Shown piece by piece: positions 34,039 to 46,059 of a DNA stretch of 64,000 nucleotides (its first letter is position 1; every line of letters begins with the position of its first letter). The stretch spans positions 12,525,124 to 12,589,123 of the forward strand of contig OX438741.1 in NCBI GenBank assembly GCA_949316235.1, written 5' to 3'. This DNA is from Oegoconia quadripuncta. Lineage: Eukaryota > Arthropoda > Insecta > Lepidoptera > Autostichidae. The translations under genes were made by a program, and so were the position numbers. A model generated the notes under the pieces. It did no database searches, was not told the origin of the DNA, and saw only the letters and a list, made by a program, of their open reading frames with translations.

Positions 34039-34480
34039 TCTTCCTTTATATATTTAGATGTATTGAAATATGTACTTATTTATGTATTTATGTACTTATT
34101 AGTATGTAGTTACATTTATATTCAGTTAGGTTTTTTTATCTATCATATTTATCCATTTTTTAGATTGTGCACGTCTTATCTGCCTCTTCCAGTCATATCT
34201 CTCTTTCGTAGGTCTGCTGGAAGAAATTTCATTGTAGAAATAAGCAGAACCTGTTGTGTCGTCTCTATTATGTTGTATCTGTATGTCTTTTTTTCTTGTG
34301 TGCAATAAATGATAAATAAATAAATAAATAAATAAGTTCATTAAAGTTTCATCCAACCGAACTTTCAGAATTTTAATACTAGTGCTGTCGGCTTCTTTCA
34401 TTAATAACATCTGTATTGGTTTCGGCACCTAAAAAGGACAGAACCAACCTGTCTCTTCCCGTGGCTGTTGTAAAATATCT
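34039..34480. other. Gene-free stretch
   Basis: AT-rich; (AAAT)n near 34312-34335. 34150-34320 partly resembles 57950-58075 (GGTCTTGCTGGAAGAAAT-type words and a GTGTGCAATAAAT end), so probably a LINE 3' end. Confidence 0.4.
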
Positions 34481-34610
34481 CACCTCCGCTCTCCTCCCAG
34501 TCTAACTCCTGTAAGCCACAATCAACAGTGGTACTCTGCACAGCGCCTACTGAAGGTAGACGGTGCCCTACGTGACTCTATTGCTACCTTGGACCCCAGA
34601 CCAATTAAAG
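34481..34610 (-). repeat. Repeat inverted relative to 39985-40110
   Basis: CTGAAGGTAGACGGTGCCCT and TACGTGACTCTATTGCTACC occur here and, as reverse complement, at 39985-40110. It probably belongs to the LINE piece at 40115-40310, placing it on the minus strand here. Confidence 0.6.
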
Positions 34611-35189
34611 AAAGAATTTAAGGGTGAAAAAGTAGGAAATAAAAAAGTCCCACCTCCCCCCCCAGCAAATGGGAGTGTAGCTAATGTGACGCAAAAAACC
34701 AAAGCGGGTAACTAAGAGACTCAAGTAAAGTTCGACTTCCTAATTTAATACACTATGGACAGCGCCAGACCGCAGTGAGCGTTGATGGTGGGGTAGCCAG
34801 AAGGCTACCGTAGGTAAAAGTGCCAATAGTAAGGTATGGCAGAAGCGCTTGAACGCTCGGAAGTTATGGCGGTTTAGTACTAAGTCGCTAGTGTTGTAAA
34901 AGGCGACTATGGGATTTCTATCAAAATACATCTACAGATTTGCACGTCTTAACGGCAATCGGCTTACCCCCAGTCACATTCTGTACATTTTACATGTTAA
35001 ATAACTATAGAGCAGAAGATTCATTTATTTACCACCACAAACCATAAGTGCAATAATATAATATTATATAATGAGAAAGTTATCTTATAAATTAGTAGGT
35101 AATTATATATTTAGGTATTTATTTAGGTGATTTATTTATTTTATTAAAATTAGTTTACAGTGCACGCTAGCTACATGTCATGTGCATAA
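34611..35189. other. Gene-free stretch
   Basis: 34734-34930 has GC-richer degraded sequence (minus strand, RNPIVAFYNTSDLVLNRHN), possibly retroelement debris. Nothing firm. Confidence 0.3.
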
Positions 35190-35330
35190 TGCTTCTTAAC
35201 CCAAAGGTTGCCTGGAAGAGATCGCTTTTAGTGATAAGGCCGCCAAATTGTACTACCCCCTTTTTCTTATTTTTTTGTATAAGATGCATACAAATTGTTG
35301 TACAATGAAGAATATTTTGTTTTGTTTGTT
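35190..35330 (+). mobile_element. LINE 3' end (family L3)
   Basis: TGGAAGAGATCGCTTTTAGT then GATAAGGCCGCCAAATTGTA marks the last codons (EEIAFSDKAA type) and 3' UTR, ending near TTGTACAATGAAGAATATTT. Copies at 36085-36215 (-), 44960-45090 (-), 58690-58755 (+) and 62880-63195 (-). Confidence 0.7.
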
Positions 35331-35342
35331 TGTTTATATTCT

Positions 35343-35630
35343 TTTGTGTGTTAATATATCTACAATAGATATGTATCTAAATATTAAATAAGCACGATAA
35401 TTATATTAAGTAAAGTAAATAATAGATGTTTTATGGGTAGTTTATACGGAGAGTTGTGTTAATACTGAATAGTAGTACTACATACATTTGTGTGTCAATA
35501 TATCTACAATAGGTAGAATGTATTTAAATATTAGTTAAGAAAGCACTACAATTGTATTAAGTAAAAAATAGATGTTTATGGGTAGTTGATATGGAGAGTT
35601 GTGTTAATATTAAGTATTGTGTTAATGTTA
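35343..35630. repeat. Direct tandem duplication, 144-bp period
   Basis: Two units starting TTTGTGTGTTAATATATCTA (35343) and TTTGTGTGTCAATATATCTA (35487), sharing TAGATGTTT..ATGGGTAGTT and GGAGAGTTGTGTTAATA. No coding sense. Confidence 0.8.
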
Positions 35631-36084
35631 ATATTGTAGTGTATATTGACAAAAGACAAAAGATTAAGATTTAAAGCAATGGTTTTATTATAGGACTAGC
35701 TTATAATATAGCGGAATAATTTTATAAGACAAAAAAATATATAGATATTACACACAATAAAAAGTATCTTATGAAATGGAACTGGTGTTTCGAAGTGTAA
35801 ATAATATAAATTTTGCGCCTACCAAAAGATTTATAGCACATAAATAAAGTTATAAAATTATTGTACTTTTATGAAAGGCACTAGCAACGTATAGAAAAGA
35901 CAAGTTGAAACGTCGAAGGTATGGCCTTGGCATGAAGCCGGGTCTTGTGCCACGTGGTTTTACGCGTTTCTAACACCTAACATGTTATTTTAACCAAATA
36001 TGGGCGTGGCCTAACTGTTTTGTTAGCAAAAACAAACAATATTATCCGAGGTGGACGCAAAACATCCCCGCGTTCGATACAATA
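35631..36084. other. Gene-free AT-rich stretch
   Basis: Nothing recognised. Confidence 0.4.
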
Positions 36085-36215
36085 CAACACAAATACTCTT
36101 TATTGCGCAAAATAATTTACAATAATTTTTGATGATAACAATAGAACACAATTAGGCGGTCTTACCACTAAAAGCGATCTCTTCCAGACAACCCACAGCC
36201 ATGGAACCTTTGAAG
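36085..36215 (-). mobile_element. LINE L3 3' end, antisense
   Basis: CAACACAAATACTCTTTATT then AAAAGCGATCTCTTCCAGAC, the reverse complement of the piece at 35190. Confidence 0.7.
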
Positions 36216-36454
36216 TGTAGAAAAACAGGTAGGGTGCACGATACTACCAACTAAAGAAATAATTATAGATAAGTCTGCATAAATATAATAATAATATAAT
36301 ATTAATAGACTTACTTAATAATATAAATATATATATAAATACTTAATATAATATATTATAAAACACAATCGCTAGAAGCACTTATAGATAGTCAACTAAT
36401 GTTCACGCGTTTCCCGGGTTCGTCTGCGGGAGGGGGGATATCTTTCATTTCATC

Positions 36455-36500
36455 CACATTAGCTTACCGCCCGCGGCTTCGCCTGCGTGAAATAACTATC
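36455..36500. mobile_element. Helitron-like end fragment
   Basis: TTAGCTTACCGCCCGCGGCT then TCGCCTGCGTGA, the short conserved end of the Helitron-like family. Confidence 0.4.
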
Positions 36501-36784
36501 ACGGACTCGGGGCCTCGATATCACCGTGTTAATTATTTTGAATTCTGAAGTTTCACGTTTACACGTTTTTATAAAATATACAATGTGTAACCGGGTATAT
36601 CAAGCAGAAAGGATCGGAGACAGTATCTTACTTTTTGAGCTTCTGTATATAACCTCGATGAGGCTGGGTGCAGCCGCCTAGACTGCAAGAAAATACAACA
36701 TTAATAAATATATCGACATTGGCTCCGAATACGTTTTTCTTGCTTTCGGAGTCGAAACCTTCCTTGGAGGCCGGGCGCTCTTAG

Positions 36785-37060
36785 ATAGATAGATAGATAG
36801 ATAAGCATTTATTTGCATCCATGTACACACACATAATAAATTTTACATATGAAAAATACAACTAAAACAATAAAACACAAGTACAGAAACAAACAAATAT
36901 TATGTGTGTGCCGCAGTATACAAAAAGGCTACAGCTCAGTGTATGGATTTGCCCGAGGCGGGCAAAACACTGGTATTCTGCTGAAACCTGAGGGTTGGTC
37001 GTGGGACAAATGGAATGTTGAAATGTGTTTGGTGTTATCAAATTAAAACTAACGTTATTG
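36785..37060 (-). mobile_element. GATA microsatellite joined to a LINE 3' end
   Basis: Five GATA units then AAGCATTTATTTGCATCCAT and ACACACACATAATAAATTTT. A similar GATA-AAGC.TTTATTTGCAT join stands at 53266-53340, so the tetranucleotide is part of the element's tail. Confidence 0.55.
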
Positions 37061-37389
37061 GTAAAAGAATATTGTGTAAGATTATTCTCGTAACATATTG
37101 GATTCAATTAATAAAATATATGTACCTAATTAAGTTATTGAACCAAATTTATTATTATTATAGAATAAATTGATAATTAATGAAAAATTAAGAAATTATT
37201 GCAATTTTCGATTTCATATTCTATAGACGTTAAAATTATAATATTTCGATTTGTGATGCCCAAGCTATGGATCCAATCTACAGCCCCCTACTGCTTCATA
37301 TATTATTCTCATGATAGGAAGACAGTGGAAAGGTAGCGGTCTGGAATACCAATCTTCTGCTTTTCCATCAAAAAACATCAATGTTTCTT
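37061..37389. other. Gene-free stretch
   Basis: Nothing recognised. Confidence 0.4.
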
Positions 37390-37500
37390 TAATGTTTCAA
37401 AGCGCTTAGCCGATATCATTGGTGACCCGAGAGCTGTATCTCTCGCTGCCAGCGTTTTGGGTACTTTGCCTCGCGGCCCCAATTTTTTACCTTTGTATTT
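37390..37500 (+). pseudogene. Short fragment of the restriction-nuclease-like retroelement domain
   Basis: Encodes SKRLADIIGDPRAVSL then AASVLGTLPRG. This matches SERLVDASHDRRAGQ...NAASLLGTF at 11466-11860 with an internal deletion of about 12 codons. Confidence 0.5.
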
Positions 37501-37754
37501 AAATTCCATCCTTTATTTATTACTATTTCAGACTATCACAAAACACAAAAGAAAGCAAGATAATATTCGTCCTGCTCATTCGCTTGGACGAAATATACAA
37601 CTATCCCACTCTCATTCCTACGTTGCGTGCGACAAACGATGTCATGCTACGGGGGCAGCCGTGGTAGCATCATAACTTGCGATATAGCATCACACATTTA
37701 ATCGCTTTCGTCTCTCAAAATGGGGTTTCATACTCCAGTTCGAATGACGTTCCC

Positions 37755-37898
37755 TCGAAGGTCCTATACCTCGACGGTACACTTCGCCGATGGGTCGTTA
37801 CCTCGAAAGGTCAATAGCTCGAAGGATCTTTCCCTCGATGGGTCTTTACTTCGTTGGTATACTTCATCGATGGGTTGTTACGTCGTAAAATCATCAAA
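37755..37898. repeat. Nine 16-bp units, strictly phased, strongly diverged
   Basis: A TCG (once CCG) recurs at 37755, 37771, 37787, 37803, 37819, 37835, 37851, 37867 and 37883, exactly 16 apart with no indel. Units look like CTCGATGGGTCTTTAC but many bases differ between them. Flanking sequence outside the array is not repeated. Confidence 0.85.
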
Positions 37899-38869
37899 AA
37901 TATAGTAAATGTATAGTGCAAGTATATGTGTGTTATTATTTTGTATTTTATTGTATTGTGTAACTGAAAGGTGTAAAAATACATGTAAAAACTTTTTTTA
38001 TCAAATACCCCCAAAATTCTCAATTTAGTCACAAGTTATTAGCTATTCAGATAAACAAATTATCAATGCAGTCGGAAACATGGCGGCGTCAATAGTGGTT
38101 GGAAAAAGAAATCGCGGAAGCGATTTAATTATTTGTGGTGGATATTGTTTTTATTTAAACAAGAAAGTGAAAAACAAATGTTATTGGTGTTGCAATCAAA
38201 AAGATGAAAAGTTTTGTGCAAACACAATAACAACAGAAACAGGACAGTGACGAATGGAGAGTGATTAACGTTAATTTAAGGTTGTGATCCAATTGTATAG
38301 CGGGGATCTCCCGACACCAAACAAGGATAACACAATATTAGGCACATAGAATGTTTTGTTGTTGTTGTTGAAAGAGACAAACCCTCTGAGCAAAGAGCAA
38401 AAGGGAACCTCTGAGAGTCTCGCTAGCTCTTCTCAGTAGTGGTCGCGTTCCGAGCTACTGGTAGTTTAAAAAACAAATGACGTTCATAAGTGCATATTGT
38501 ATTGCCTACATGAATAAATGATTTTCATTACATTTCATTTCATTTCATTTTATCACGACAACAAGCAACATACAACCCTGTCAACGTAACCCTACAAAGA
38601 CAATATCAACCAATAATAAATCTCTTGCGCGTACACACGCCATGACATCCCCGTAACTCTCTTTTTTTTTTTTTTTATTTCTAAACTCGGATCCTTGCCG
38701 GGAGGCGGCGGTTCCTACGCCGGCGCGGAGTGGCGCCATTTACAAATTGTTGCGCTACAATTGTTATTTTTTTAACATTAGCTAGTGTAGGTGTGGAATT
38801 TCAGAGTGATCGGTTGGTAGCAGCCTGCATCCAGCGACTTCCCGCATCCTTTATCATTTACATACATAC
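37899..38869. other. Gene-free stretch with retroposon debris
   Basis: 38350-38540 ends CCTACATGAATAAATGATTT then (ATTTC)n, a retroposon-like 3' end. A T-run at 38662-38677 followed by GGGAGGCGGCGGTTCCTACG suggests an antisense poly(A) element. No gene. Confidence 0.4.
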
Positions 38870-39375
38870 ACACATACACTCGAAAAACAGTACAGTACTC
38901 AGCCAAGTACCAGCTAGCTGCACTCGATTCTGTGGAACGACGTGCCAAAAGACGCATTGGTGACCATCCGATCACTGCTGAATTGCAGAGCCTCCAACAC
39001 CGTCGCAAGGTCTCCTGTCTCTCAGTCTTTTACAGGATGCATTTCGATGAGTGTGCGCGGGAATTACACAATCTTATTCCACCATCGCCATTCCATCCTC
39101 GGACTACTAGGCGCGGGGAGGGATTCCACCCGTATGTAGTTAACATACCGAACATTCGGACTAAGCGGGTCGATTCTTCATTCATAATACGAACAGCCAA
39201 GGCATGGAACTCCCTTCCGGCCTCAGTCTTTCCTGAATCCTACAACCTTGGGATCTTCAAGAGCAGGGTGAATAAGCATCTACTGAGATCGCGTGCTTCA
39301 TCTTCGGCCACATCGTCACTTCCCATCGGGTGAGATTGTGGTCAAATGCGTAGGTACATAGTTAACCATAAAAAA
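38870..39375 (+). mobile_element. LINE L2 fragment, longest copy here
   Basis: Encodes ALDSVERRAKRRIGDHPITA, then CLSVFYRMHFDECARELHNL, RRGEGFHPYVVNIPNIRTKR and AKAWNSLPASVFPES, then KSRVNKHLLRS and a poly(A) end. It is a 5'-truncated end of ORF2 with one or two frame changes near 38940. Confidence 0.85.
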
Positions 39376-39984
39376 AAACATTTCCCTCCTTTATTGGGCA
39401 GTCGGCCAAAAAGCAGAAATAAATTTGTGATAGCTGACCTGTCTGTCGCAACAGACAGTTTTCAGAATTCAAATCGGCTTCAAAAAAATCAGACTTGGCG
39501 TGTGTCTAGATTATTGTAATAGTTTCTGCTTTCACCGTACTTGTCAATACATGTATGAACAAGTTAAATGGGGCTTCCCGGTGTTCGCAGGATTAACCGT
39601 TTCTTAGATTTTTCCTCTATCTTATCTCGAGCATTTTTATAGGTATCGATAATCAATGGTACCAGATTACTGAACTATTTGAAACGTATCACTAAGATAG
39701 GTACTTATTCTGCACAAATATATTATCTTAAAAGATATTATACATGGTGAATTTGAATTCGTGTAATTCCCATTAACCGACGACGCCATTCTTGATTATG
39801 AACAAGTTTCCTCAAGAAACTATAGTCAAATTCAATTAAAAAATTTTCGATTACCCATATAAAACCATTCTAAAACCACCTTTGGTATAGAAGTCCTACA
39901 ATTTTCGGCTGGTACTCGACGCCAGTGCTCCCATTGGCCAAGGGGGGCAGTGGGAAACCTTTTTCTTACTTACTCACCCTATTT
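39376..39984. other. Gene-free stretch
   Basis: Nothing recognised. Confidence 0.4.
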
Positions 39985-40310
39985 CTTTCTTTAATTAGTC
40001 TGGGGCCCAAGGTAGCAAAGCAATAGAGTCACGTAGGGCACCGTCTACCTTCAGTAGGCGCCGTGTCAGTACCACTGTCGATCCTAGCTTATAGGAGTTA
40101 CAGTGGGAGGAGTGTGCAGGTGGGATTGGTGCTCGATGCCAACCACTTCCGTTCCCGCGGTCTCGCGTGGCCCGACTTTAGAATAGGCGACATGTCCCGT
40201 GTGTCTCGTGTGTTTTGTGAGACTTGTGTGGAGGACCAACTTATGGCCGAATGGCAGGCCCATTGGGACTGTACAGATAAGGGGAGACAGTTGTTCAAAT
40301 TTGTTTTTAT
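39985..40310 (+). mobile_element. LINE fragment (R1/RTE-like, uncertain)
   Basis: The first 125 bp repeats 34481-34610 in inverse. Then plus strand GVCRWDWCSMPTTSVPA, RGPTLE, CPVCL, and in another frame MAEWQAHWDCTDKGRQLFKF, resembling the EWQRRWDxSxKGRxLxxF end of LINE reverse transcriptases. Frameshifted. Confidence 0.5.
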
Positions 40311-40734
40311 TTAGAAAATGGAATATTATTTCAAGGTTTCACATGAAATATTTTTTAATTTCTGTATGGAGAAACAGTCTTAATGTAATTCTTCATACAA
40401 AACGCCAATTTCATAGGTACGGACCTAATATAAATAAAAAAACACACACATTCTCAGGGGATTTTGTTGACCAAATTTCCTTTTGTCAAGACTTCATTTA
40501 ATATTTTCTTGTAATTTTTTATGTCGTCTTCGTTTTTATGGTGTAATTTCCTATAATTATAAAGTTCCTGATGTTTTTTTAGAAGGATAGTGTATCCACC
40601 AGTGATAGAATAAAAATGTTTTCCAACTATTTTGTACCTTGCTTTAGGTACAGAATAGGCTGTTCTATAATTTAGTAAAACACCTACAATATCAAATTCA
40701 AGTTACCACTGTGAACTTCATTGCGTTGTAGAAG

Positions 40735-40930
40735 ATGCAAAGATGTCCTGAAACAATTTTCAAAGAAAATTGATCAATGGCTACTTCATATTTTTTCAAA
40801 GTAGTTTATTGGGTCGTGATATTTATCATCGGTGAAATTTTTCATGAATTAATTAATCGTTTTTTTGAAAATTGTTACAGGAGTTCTAAGTATATTCTCC
40901 AACTTAACTAAATTTACAGTGCTAATTTTA
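40735..40930. repeat. Dispersed repeat, same family as 10060-10215
   Basis: AGTAGTTTATTGGGTCGTGA, GGTGAAATTTTTCATGAATT, GTTACAGGAGTTCTAAGTAT. Confidence 0.6.
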
Positions 40931-40994
40931 ATCTAATATAGTCTATGTTTTATTACTAAATACCTATACTATATCTATATATACTATACTATAT

Positions 40995-41290
40995 TCTACC
41001 GTCACCCTTCCATCTTCGGACCACTAGGCGTGGGGAGGGATTCCACCCGTATATAGTTAATATACCGAACATTCGCACTAAGAAGTTCGATTCTTCATTC
41101 ATCATCCGAACAGCAAAGGCATGGAACTCCCTTCCGGCGTTAGTCTTTCCTGAAACCTACAACCTTGGGATCTTCAAGAGCAGAGTGAATAGGCATTTAC
41201 TGAGATCGCGTGCTTCATCTCTGACCACATCGTCACTTTCCATCAGGTGAGATTGTGGACAAACGCGAATCCAGTCAATCATAAAAAAAA
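40995..41290 (+). mobile_element. LINE L2 3' end
   Basis: CTTCGGACCACTAGGCGTGG, ATGGAACTCCCTTCCGGCGT, then GTGGACAAACGCGAATCC and A-run. Confidence 0.85.
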
Positions 41291-42149
41291 AATATCTAAA
41301 GCAAGCTACTGATTTTTTAGAAAACATTGTTATCCTATCACAGACAGGTACACTATCCATATGTAAAAATCACGGCCTTTAAAATTATTACAGGAAGATA
41401 AACGCGCTGCAGTAGAACACGGATTCTGTCGCGTGATACAGGGCTAGTAGATTTTCACGACTGCGTGGCGTACGTGAACCATTGTTATTGTGGTTGACTG
41501 TACCTAGTTATGATGTCACCTAAAAGATATTAAGATCATTTTTGATACAAATAATTACAAGGTTGAAAGACCATAAAAGAGTTATAAAATTGTTTGTCAA
41601 ACTTTTAAACATGAAATTTCATCATTATTAAAATAAATTATCAATTTTTAATCCTTTATTTGCTGCCATAAGTCTCGAAGCAGCGAAGTTACCATAAATA
41701 CCTACTATAGTTATTTATTTAGGGTTTTTCTCTTTTTCACTTTCCTAATTTCTTTCTTTATTCCTTTTATGTATTAGCTGTAAATTCTCCGAAAGAAAAT
41801 AAATAAAGCAAATAAATAAAAAAATATAAATAAAATAGTTGCTGGCGCAGTTCTCTAAAATGATAGACTAGCTAGCTAGCTAGATAGAAAGAGGTCATAT
41901 TAGGGAACTGCCCTTGGTACCACTTGAATACACATCATGTTACCATTAGTAATTTAAAATAGCTCTGTATGAATAACTATCACGTCGACTGTACATGCTC
42001 TATTTTATGTTTTGTAACAACAAAACAAACAATATTAACAAACATGCCTCGAAAATTGATCCTTAAATATGAAAGTTCCAGAATGCCCATTTAAACAAAA
42101 TGTTACATTTTTAAAATAAAGAATAATAAATAGAATAGAAATACAATTC
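41291..42149. other. Gene-free stretch, small CTAG microsatellite
   Basis: (CTAG)4 at about 41869-41886. No gene seen. Confidence 0.4.
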
Positions 42150-42330
42150 ATTATCGTCATCTTCTTGCCCTGGTCCCAATTTATATGGGGTCGGCGCAGT
42201 ATGTCTTTTTCTTCTAATGTCCTCTATCAGCCATTACCTCATCAGTCACGCTCTTTTCGTTAATATCATCCCTCATACAATCCATCCATCTGTTGCATCT
42301 GTTTCTTTCCTTTTAAAATTGAAATACAAT
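42150..42330 (-). mobile_element. Retroposon-like repeat, antisense
   Basis: ATCTTCTTGCCCTGGTCCCA then GGGGTCGGCGCAGTATGTCT is a sequence type I recall as common in Lepidoptera (LINE or SINE origin uncertain). Confidence 0.3.
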
Positions 42331-42869
42331 TATATTTTTAAAAAAGAAGAAGAAAGAAAAAAAAAATCTTGATTGTACACAACTTTAAAATATAGAGAAA
42401 CAAATACGGTCCTTTCGAATGATATCAGACTTAAATCTGCAATGACAAAAATGCTTTATTTTGGTTAGCAATAAAACGAGTGACTGTAAATTACATTTTG
42501 AAGTTTCAAAATTAAGTAATTTAGGTTATAGTATTACTAAGTGAGCGACTGACTGAGAGTGACGAGAAATCAACAGAACAGCAACTTACAAACATTAATT
42601 TGAGTTACTTAAAAAACAAAATGAGAAGCTTCATAATATTGGAGCGACCTAATATTTGTTTGAGTGTCAACGTTACGTCCTGTATTTTTTTCAATTATTG
42701 GCAAATTACATGTCAACCTAACACGAAAGATATGGCGGAAGCGAGCCGGGCGAGCAGAGCCTAATCGAACCTAACCTATCCATGTCGGGGTGCCAAGAAC
42801 TCCCGTGCTCGCTTCGCTCGCACTCGTCCAAAGAAGAAACACGAGCGGTTGCTCTTTTTAAAAACAGGT
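42331..42869. other. Gene-free stretch
   Basis: Nothing recognised. Confidence 0.4.
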
Positions 42870-44110
42870 TTTTATACAATACAATACAAATACACTTTAT
42901 TGCACCACAGAACATTATATTACAAAATTTATATTACAAAAAGGCACAATAATATTTCATTATTAATTGTAAAATAGCCTGGCATGCGAACGAGCTCGTT
43001 ATGTCCATGAATGTTTATCATCTAAATAGTCTGATATTTCATAATATGCTTTCTTAATAAGTTTCTATTTTATAGTATCTTTATGTTTATTGAGAGGAAG
43101 ATTTTGTATATCAACAGGACCTTTTTGAAAAAGCGTATACATAAACCTTTGAATGAATTACTGACTTTGCGGAGGCGACTTATGTGTTCTGCAAGTTAAG
43201 TTTATCTTTATTTCTTGTATTGACATCATGTTTATCACTATTTTTACTAAATGATACTATATTTTTTTGACATAATATTAGATTTTCAAAAATGTACTAT
43301 GACGAAAAGGTTAGAATAATAATACTCTTTAAACCTATCTCTAAGTGACACTGCAGGTCTCAATTGATAAATTGCGCGAACGGCTCGTTTCTGTAAAACA
43401 AGATTGTATTTATATCTGCTACATTTCCTCACAGCAGGATACTGTAAGACATCAGGTCATGGAAATAACTAAAAATACTAATCTAGCAGTATTTATGTCT
43501 GATATCTGTAATTTTTTTTGACTGCAAACGCTGCAGAGCTGAGCCTCTTCGCCAATGTATGAGTATGAGGACCCCATTGTAATTTGGCGTCCAAAGTAGT
43601 GCCCAAAAATACAGCAGAATCAAAGAGGTCTGGGGTGTCTAGAGTGACATTTTTTATCATTATATTTGTGGGCACCTCCCTGACATTAGGCAGTTCTTTA
43701 ACGCATTTAGTTTTTTTCTCATTAAATAACAAATTGCCGTAAACCATTCTACTATTTGAGAAGTAATGTTTTTCACGTCGTCATAGTTTAACTTTAGTCT
43801 ATTTAATTTAAACAATATAGAGGTATCGTCAGCAAACAATACTATTTCATGTTTATCCTTTACCAGGTTTGGCAAGTCATTTATGTAAACCAAAAACAAA
43901 AATGATCCGACAATGGAGCCTTGTGGGACGCCCATACAGACCGACGACCCTGACGATGTATTACTACTGATATCAACCCTCTGAACTTGTTTACTCAAAT
44001 AAGAATTCAGAACGTCGAGAGCACGGCCGGTTACACCATAAAGACGTAATTTCCGGATTAAAATGTCATGATGAACACAATCAAAGGCCTTGGACAAGTC
44101 GCAGAATACT
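42870..44110 (-). mobile_element. LINE L1, longest copy: reverse transcriptase to 3' end, broken
   Basis: Minus strand. The RT part 44097-43700 reads MSKAFDCVHHDILIRKLRLY, VPQGSIVGSFLFLVYINDLP and VLFADDTSILF (catalytic FADD). The thumb part near 43600-43490 reads AVFLGTTLDAKLQWGPHTHT. The C terminus and 3' UTR run to 42870 in several frames. It is the most informative copy for naming the family; I judge Jockey/Daphne-like. Not intact. Confidence 0.85.
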
Positions 44111-44391
44111 CCAATTGCATCCCGTACAGATGCGCGGGAAGATTACCATATGCTGTAGCTCGACATTTGCATCGGTTGTCGAGCGGTACAATGATGTCAA
44201 ACTTGTAAGTACAAAAAATAGGTCTTGTAAATTGTTTTTTAGTTATAAACATTTTCCCGGACGTTTTCAACGTCACTCTGAAATTCTATTTCTCTAGTTC
44301 AGCAGTGGACGTCCTGTGGCTGATGACTATGGTAAATAATTTTATTAATATATTATTTATTAATATATTATAATAAAATTAGTTTTTTTTT

Positions 44392-44665
44392 AACCGTCTC
44401 AGTGGCTCTACCTAAACAACATTGAGTTTACGATTCGGAGATCGCGGGTTTGATGTTCAGCGGGATACATGTTTATTACTTGGTTTGGTTGGTGGTAGGA
44501 CATTTTAAATGTCCGCCTGGCTAGCTACCACCACGATCTTATCTAAATCTGCCGCCAAACAGCAATGCTAATAGCATCTCCGTTTAACTCCGCTAACCTA
44601 ACCTCAGTCACCTTCATTTAACATTAGGCGTGATTGAGGCCTAATCCGTTGTGCATGAAAAAAAG
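44392..44665 (+). mobile_element. SINE S2, near full length
   Basis: Degraded head CCGTCTCAGTGGCTCTACCT, B-box-like CGCGGGTTTGATGTTCAGCG, body GTCCGCCTGGCTAGCTACCA, then a deletion and the 3' end GGCGTGATTGAGGCC. Confidence 0.8.
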
Positions 44666-44959
44666 TTATTAATATTATATAATTTATTGTATATCTCAAA
44701 CCTGAGATTAGTTTGGTCAGAAGCACGTATAGAATCGATTCCCGCTATAAATATATGGTTTTTTCACCTTAATTATTTATCTAATTATGGAATGATAGAC
44801 ATCCTACAAGCGGAAACATAACAGTAACTGAATTCGCAACAACCCTTCATTGGCTAGAAAAAAATTTTTATTAATTTTTTTCTAGCCACATTGATTACAA
44901 AATATATGATCTAGTTGGGGTGTATCGACTTTTTGGTATACAAAATATAACTTTATATG

Positions 44960-45090
44960 TACCTACAACACAATACATTTTAAAAGGAGAACTACAATTT
45001 TAGAAAACACAATAAAGAATAGAGTACAATTAGGCGGCCTTATCACTAAAAGCGATCTCTTCTAGGCAACCTTTACAAGTTTTGTTTAGT
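44960..45090 (-). mobile_element. LINE L3 3' end, antisense
   Basis: AATTAGGCGGCCTTATCACT then AAAAGCGATCTCTTCTAGGC. Confidence 0.7.
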
Positions 45091-45194
45091 CTATTATAAA
45101 ATATGTCTCATGTTAAGCTGTCAGCTGTGAAGCACCTATCAAGCGGTTAGAACTCATATTTTCTCCAAGTGTTCTTTATTTATTTAATCTTCTT

Positions 45195-45800
45195 CTTCTT
45201 TTCGTGTCGAGGCAAGTTTCAAATTTTATTGGACCAAAACTTAGCCACTCTAACAGCACTGTCTGTGGCGTTAAGGAGGTCGTCAAAGGTGCAGCCGTCA
45301 GTACACGCGGGGCAAGACAATACGTGATCCATTGTCTGTGGGGAGACTCCGCACTCGCATCGATCACTCCCGCCATCGGAGAAGCCCCACCTGCACAGAT
45401 TATCTTTGCTGCGGCCAACCTGAGTTCGAAGCCGATTTAATGATTTCCATGTTGGCCATGGCAAATCGTGTCCAGGAGGAAGAGACTCGTTGAGCGGGAG
45501 GAACGACGCAAGAGAGTATCTTTGCCGCCACAGGCTGCAGCGAGCATCCGAAGCCACACCATGGACGGGAGCAACGCACTTCAAAAAGCTATTACGACTC
45601 TGGAGTCTTTGGGGCACTGTTGAATACTGGTACATCGGGTGGCGAGCATCACTCTCAAGTATAGCTCTCTCAATGGAGCTAGCTATTTCTCGTCGAACAT
45701 CTGGGGGTGCAATTCCTGCCAGCGGATACAGCTTCTGTACCGGAGTCGGTTTTAGACAACCCGTTATGATCCGGCACGTTTCGTTCAGAGCTATATCCAA
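45195..45800 (-). pseudogene. LINE ORF2 C-terminal fragment (Jockey-like), open frame
   Basis: Minus strand, about 193 codons open: LNETCRIITGCLKPTPVQKL, LAGIAPPDVRR, then LNRLRTQVGRSKDNLCRWGF, CECGVSPQTMDHVLSCPAC. This is the C-terminal region after the RT, with the Cys-rich motif that ends many Jockey-clade ORF2s. It has no start and no RT core. A decayed relative stands at 54265-54515 on the plus strand. Confidence 0.8.
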
Positions 45801-45849
45801 ATTTATTTAATTTAATGATGTAATTATGTCGAATAGGCTACAAACGCGA

Positions 45850-46040
45850 CCGTCAAATGTACACAATTAGCGCTTTAATCCATGATAGGTATGAAAAAAA
45901 AAAATATCTATACCTTCCATTTCACTAACCTAATATATCCCTATCTTTATCCTTACGGTAAAAATCTCATCCGGTATAATGGTCTAATAAAGCGCTCAGC
46001 AGGATTGAACGCTACACATATACTACCTAACTTACACGTG
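45850..46040. repeat. Dispersed repeat with TTACGGTAAAAA motif
   Basis: ACAAACGCGACCGTCAAATG, TTCACTAACCTAATA, CTTACGGTAAAAATCTCATC. Same family at 57720-57900, 61040-61180, 13145-13400 and, inverted, 56490-56560. Confidence 0.6.
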
Positions 46041-46059
46041 ATAGCTATACCTTTTTTTT

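Noticed and set aside
37720..37905. Protein-coding exon across the 16-bp array
   Set aside because: The frame exists only because the units lack stops; 16 is not a multiple of three, so the units are read in shifting frames.
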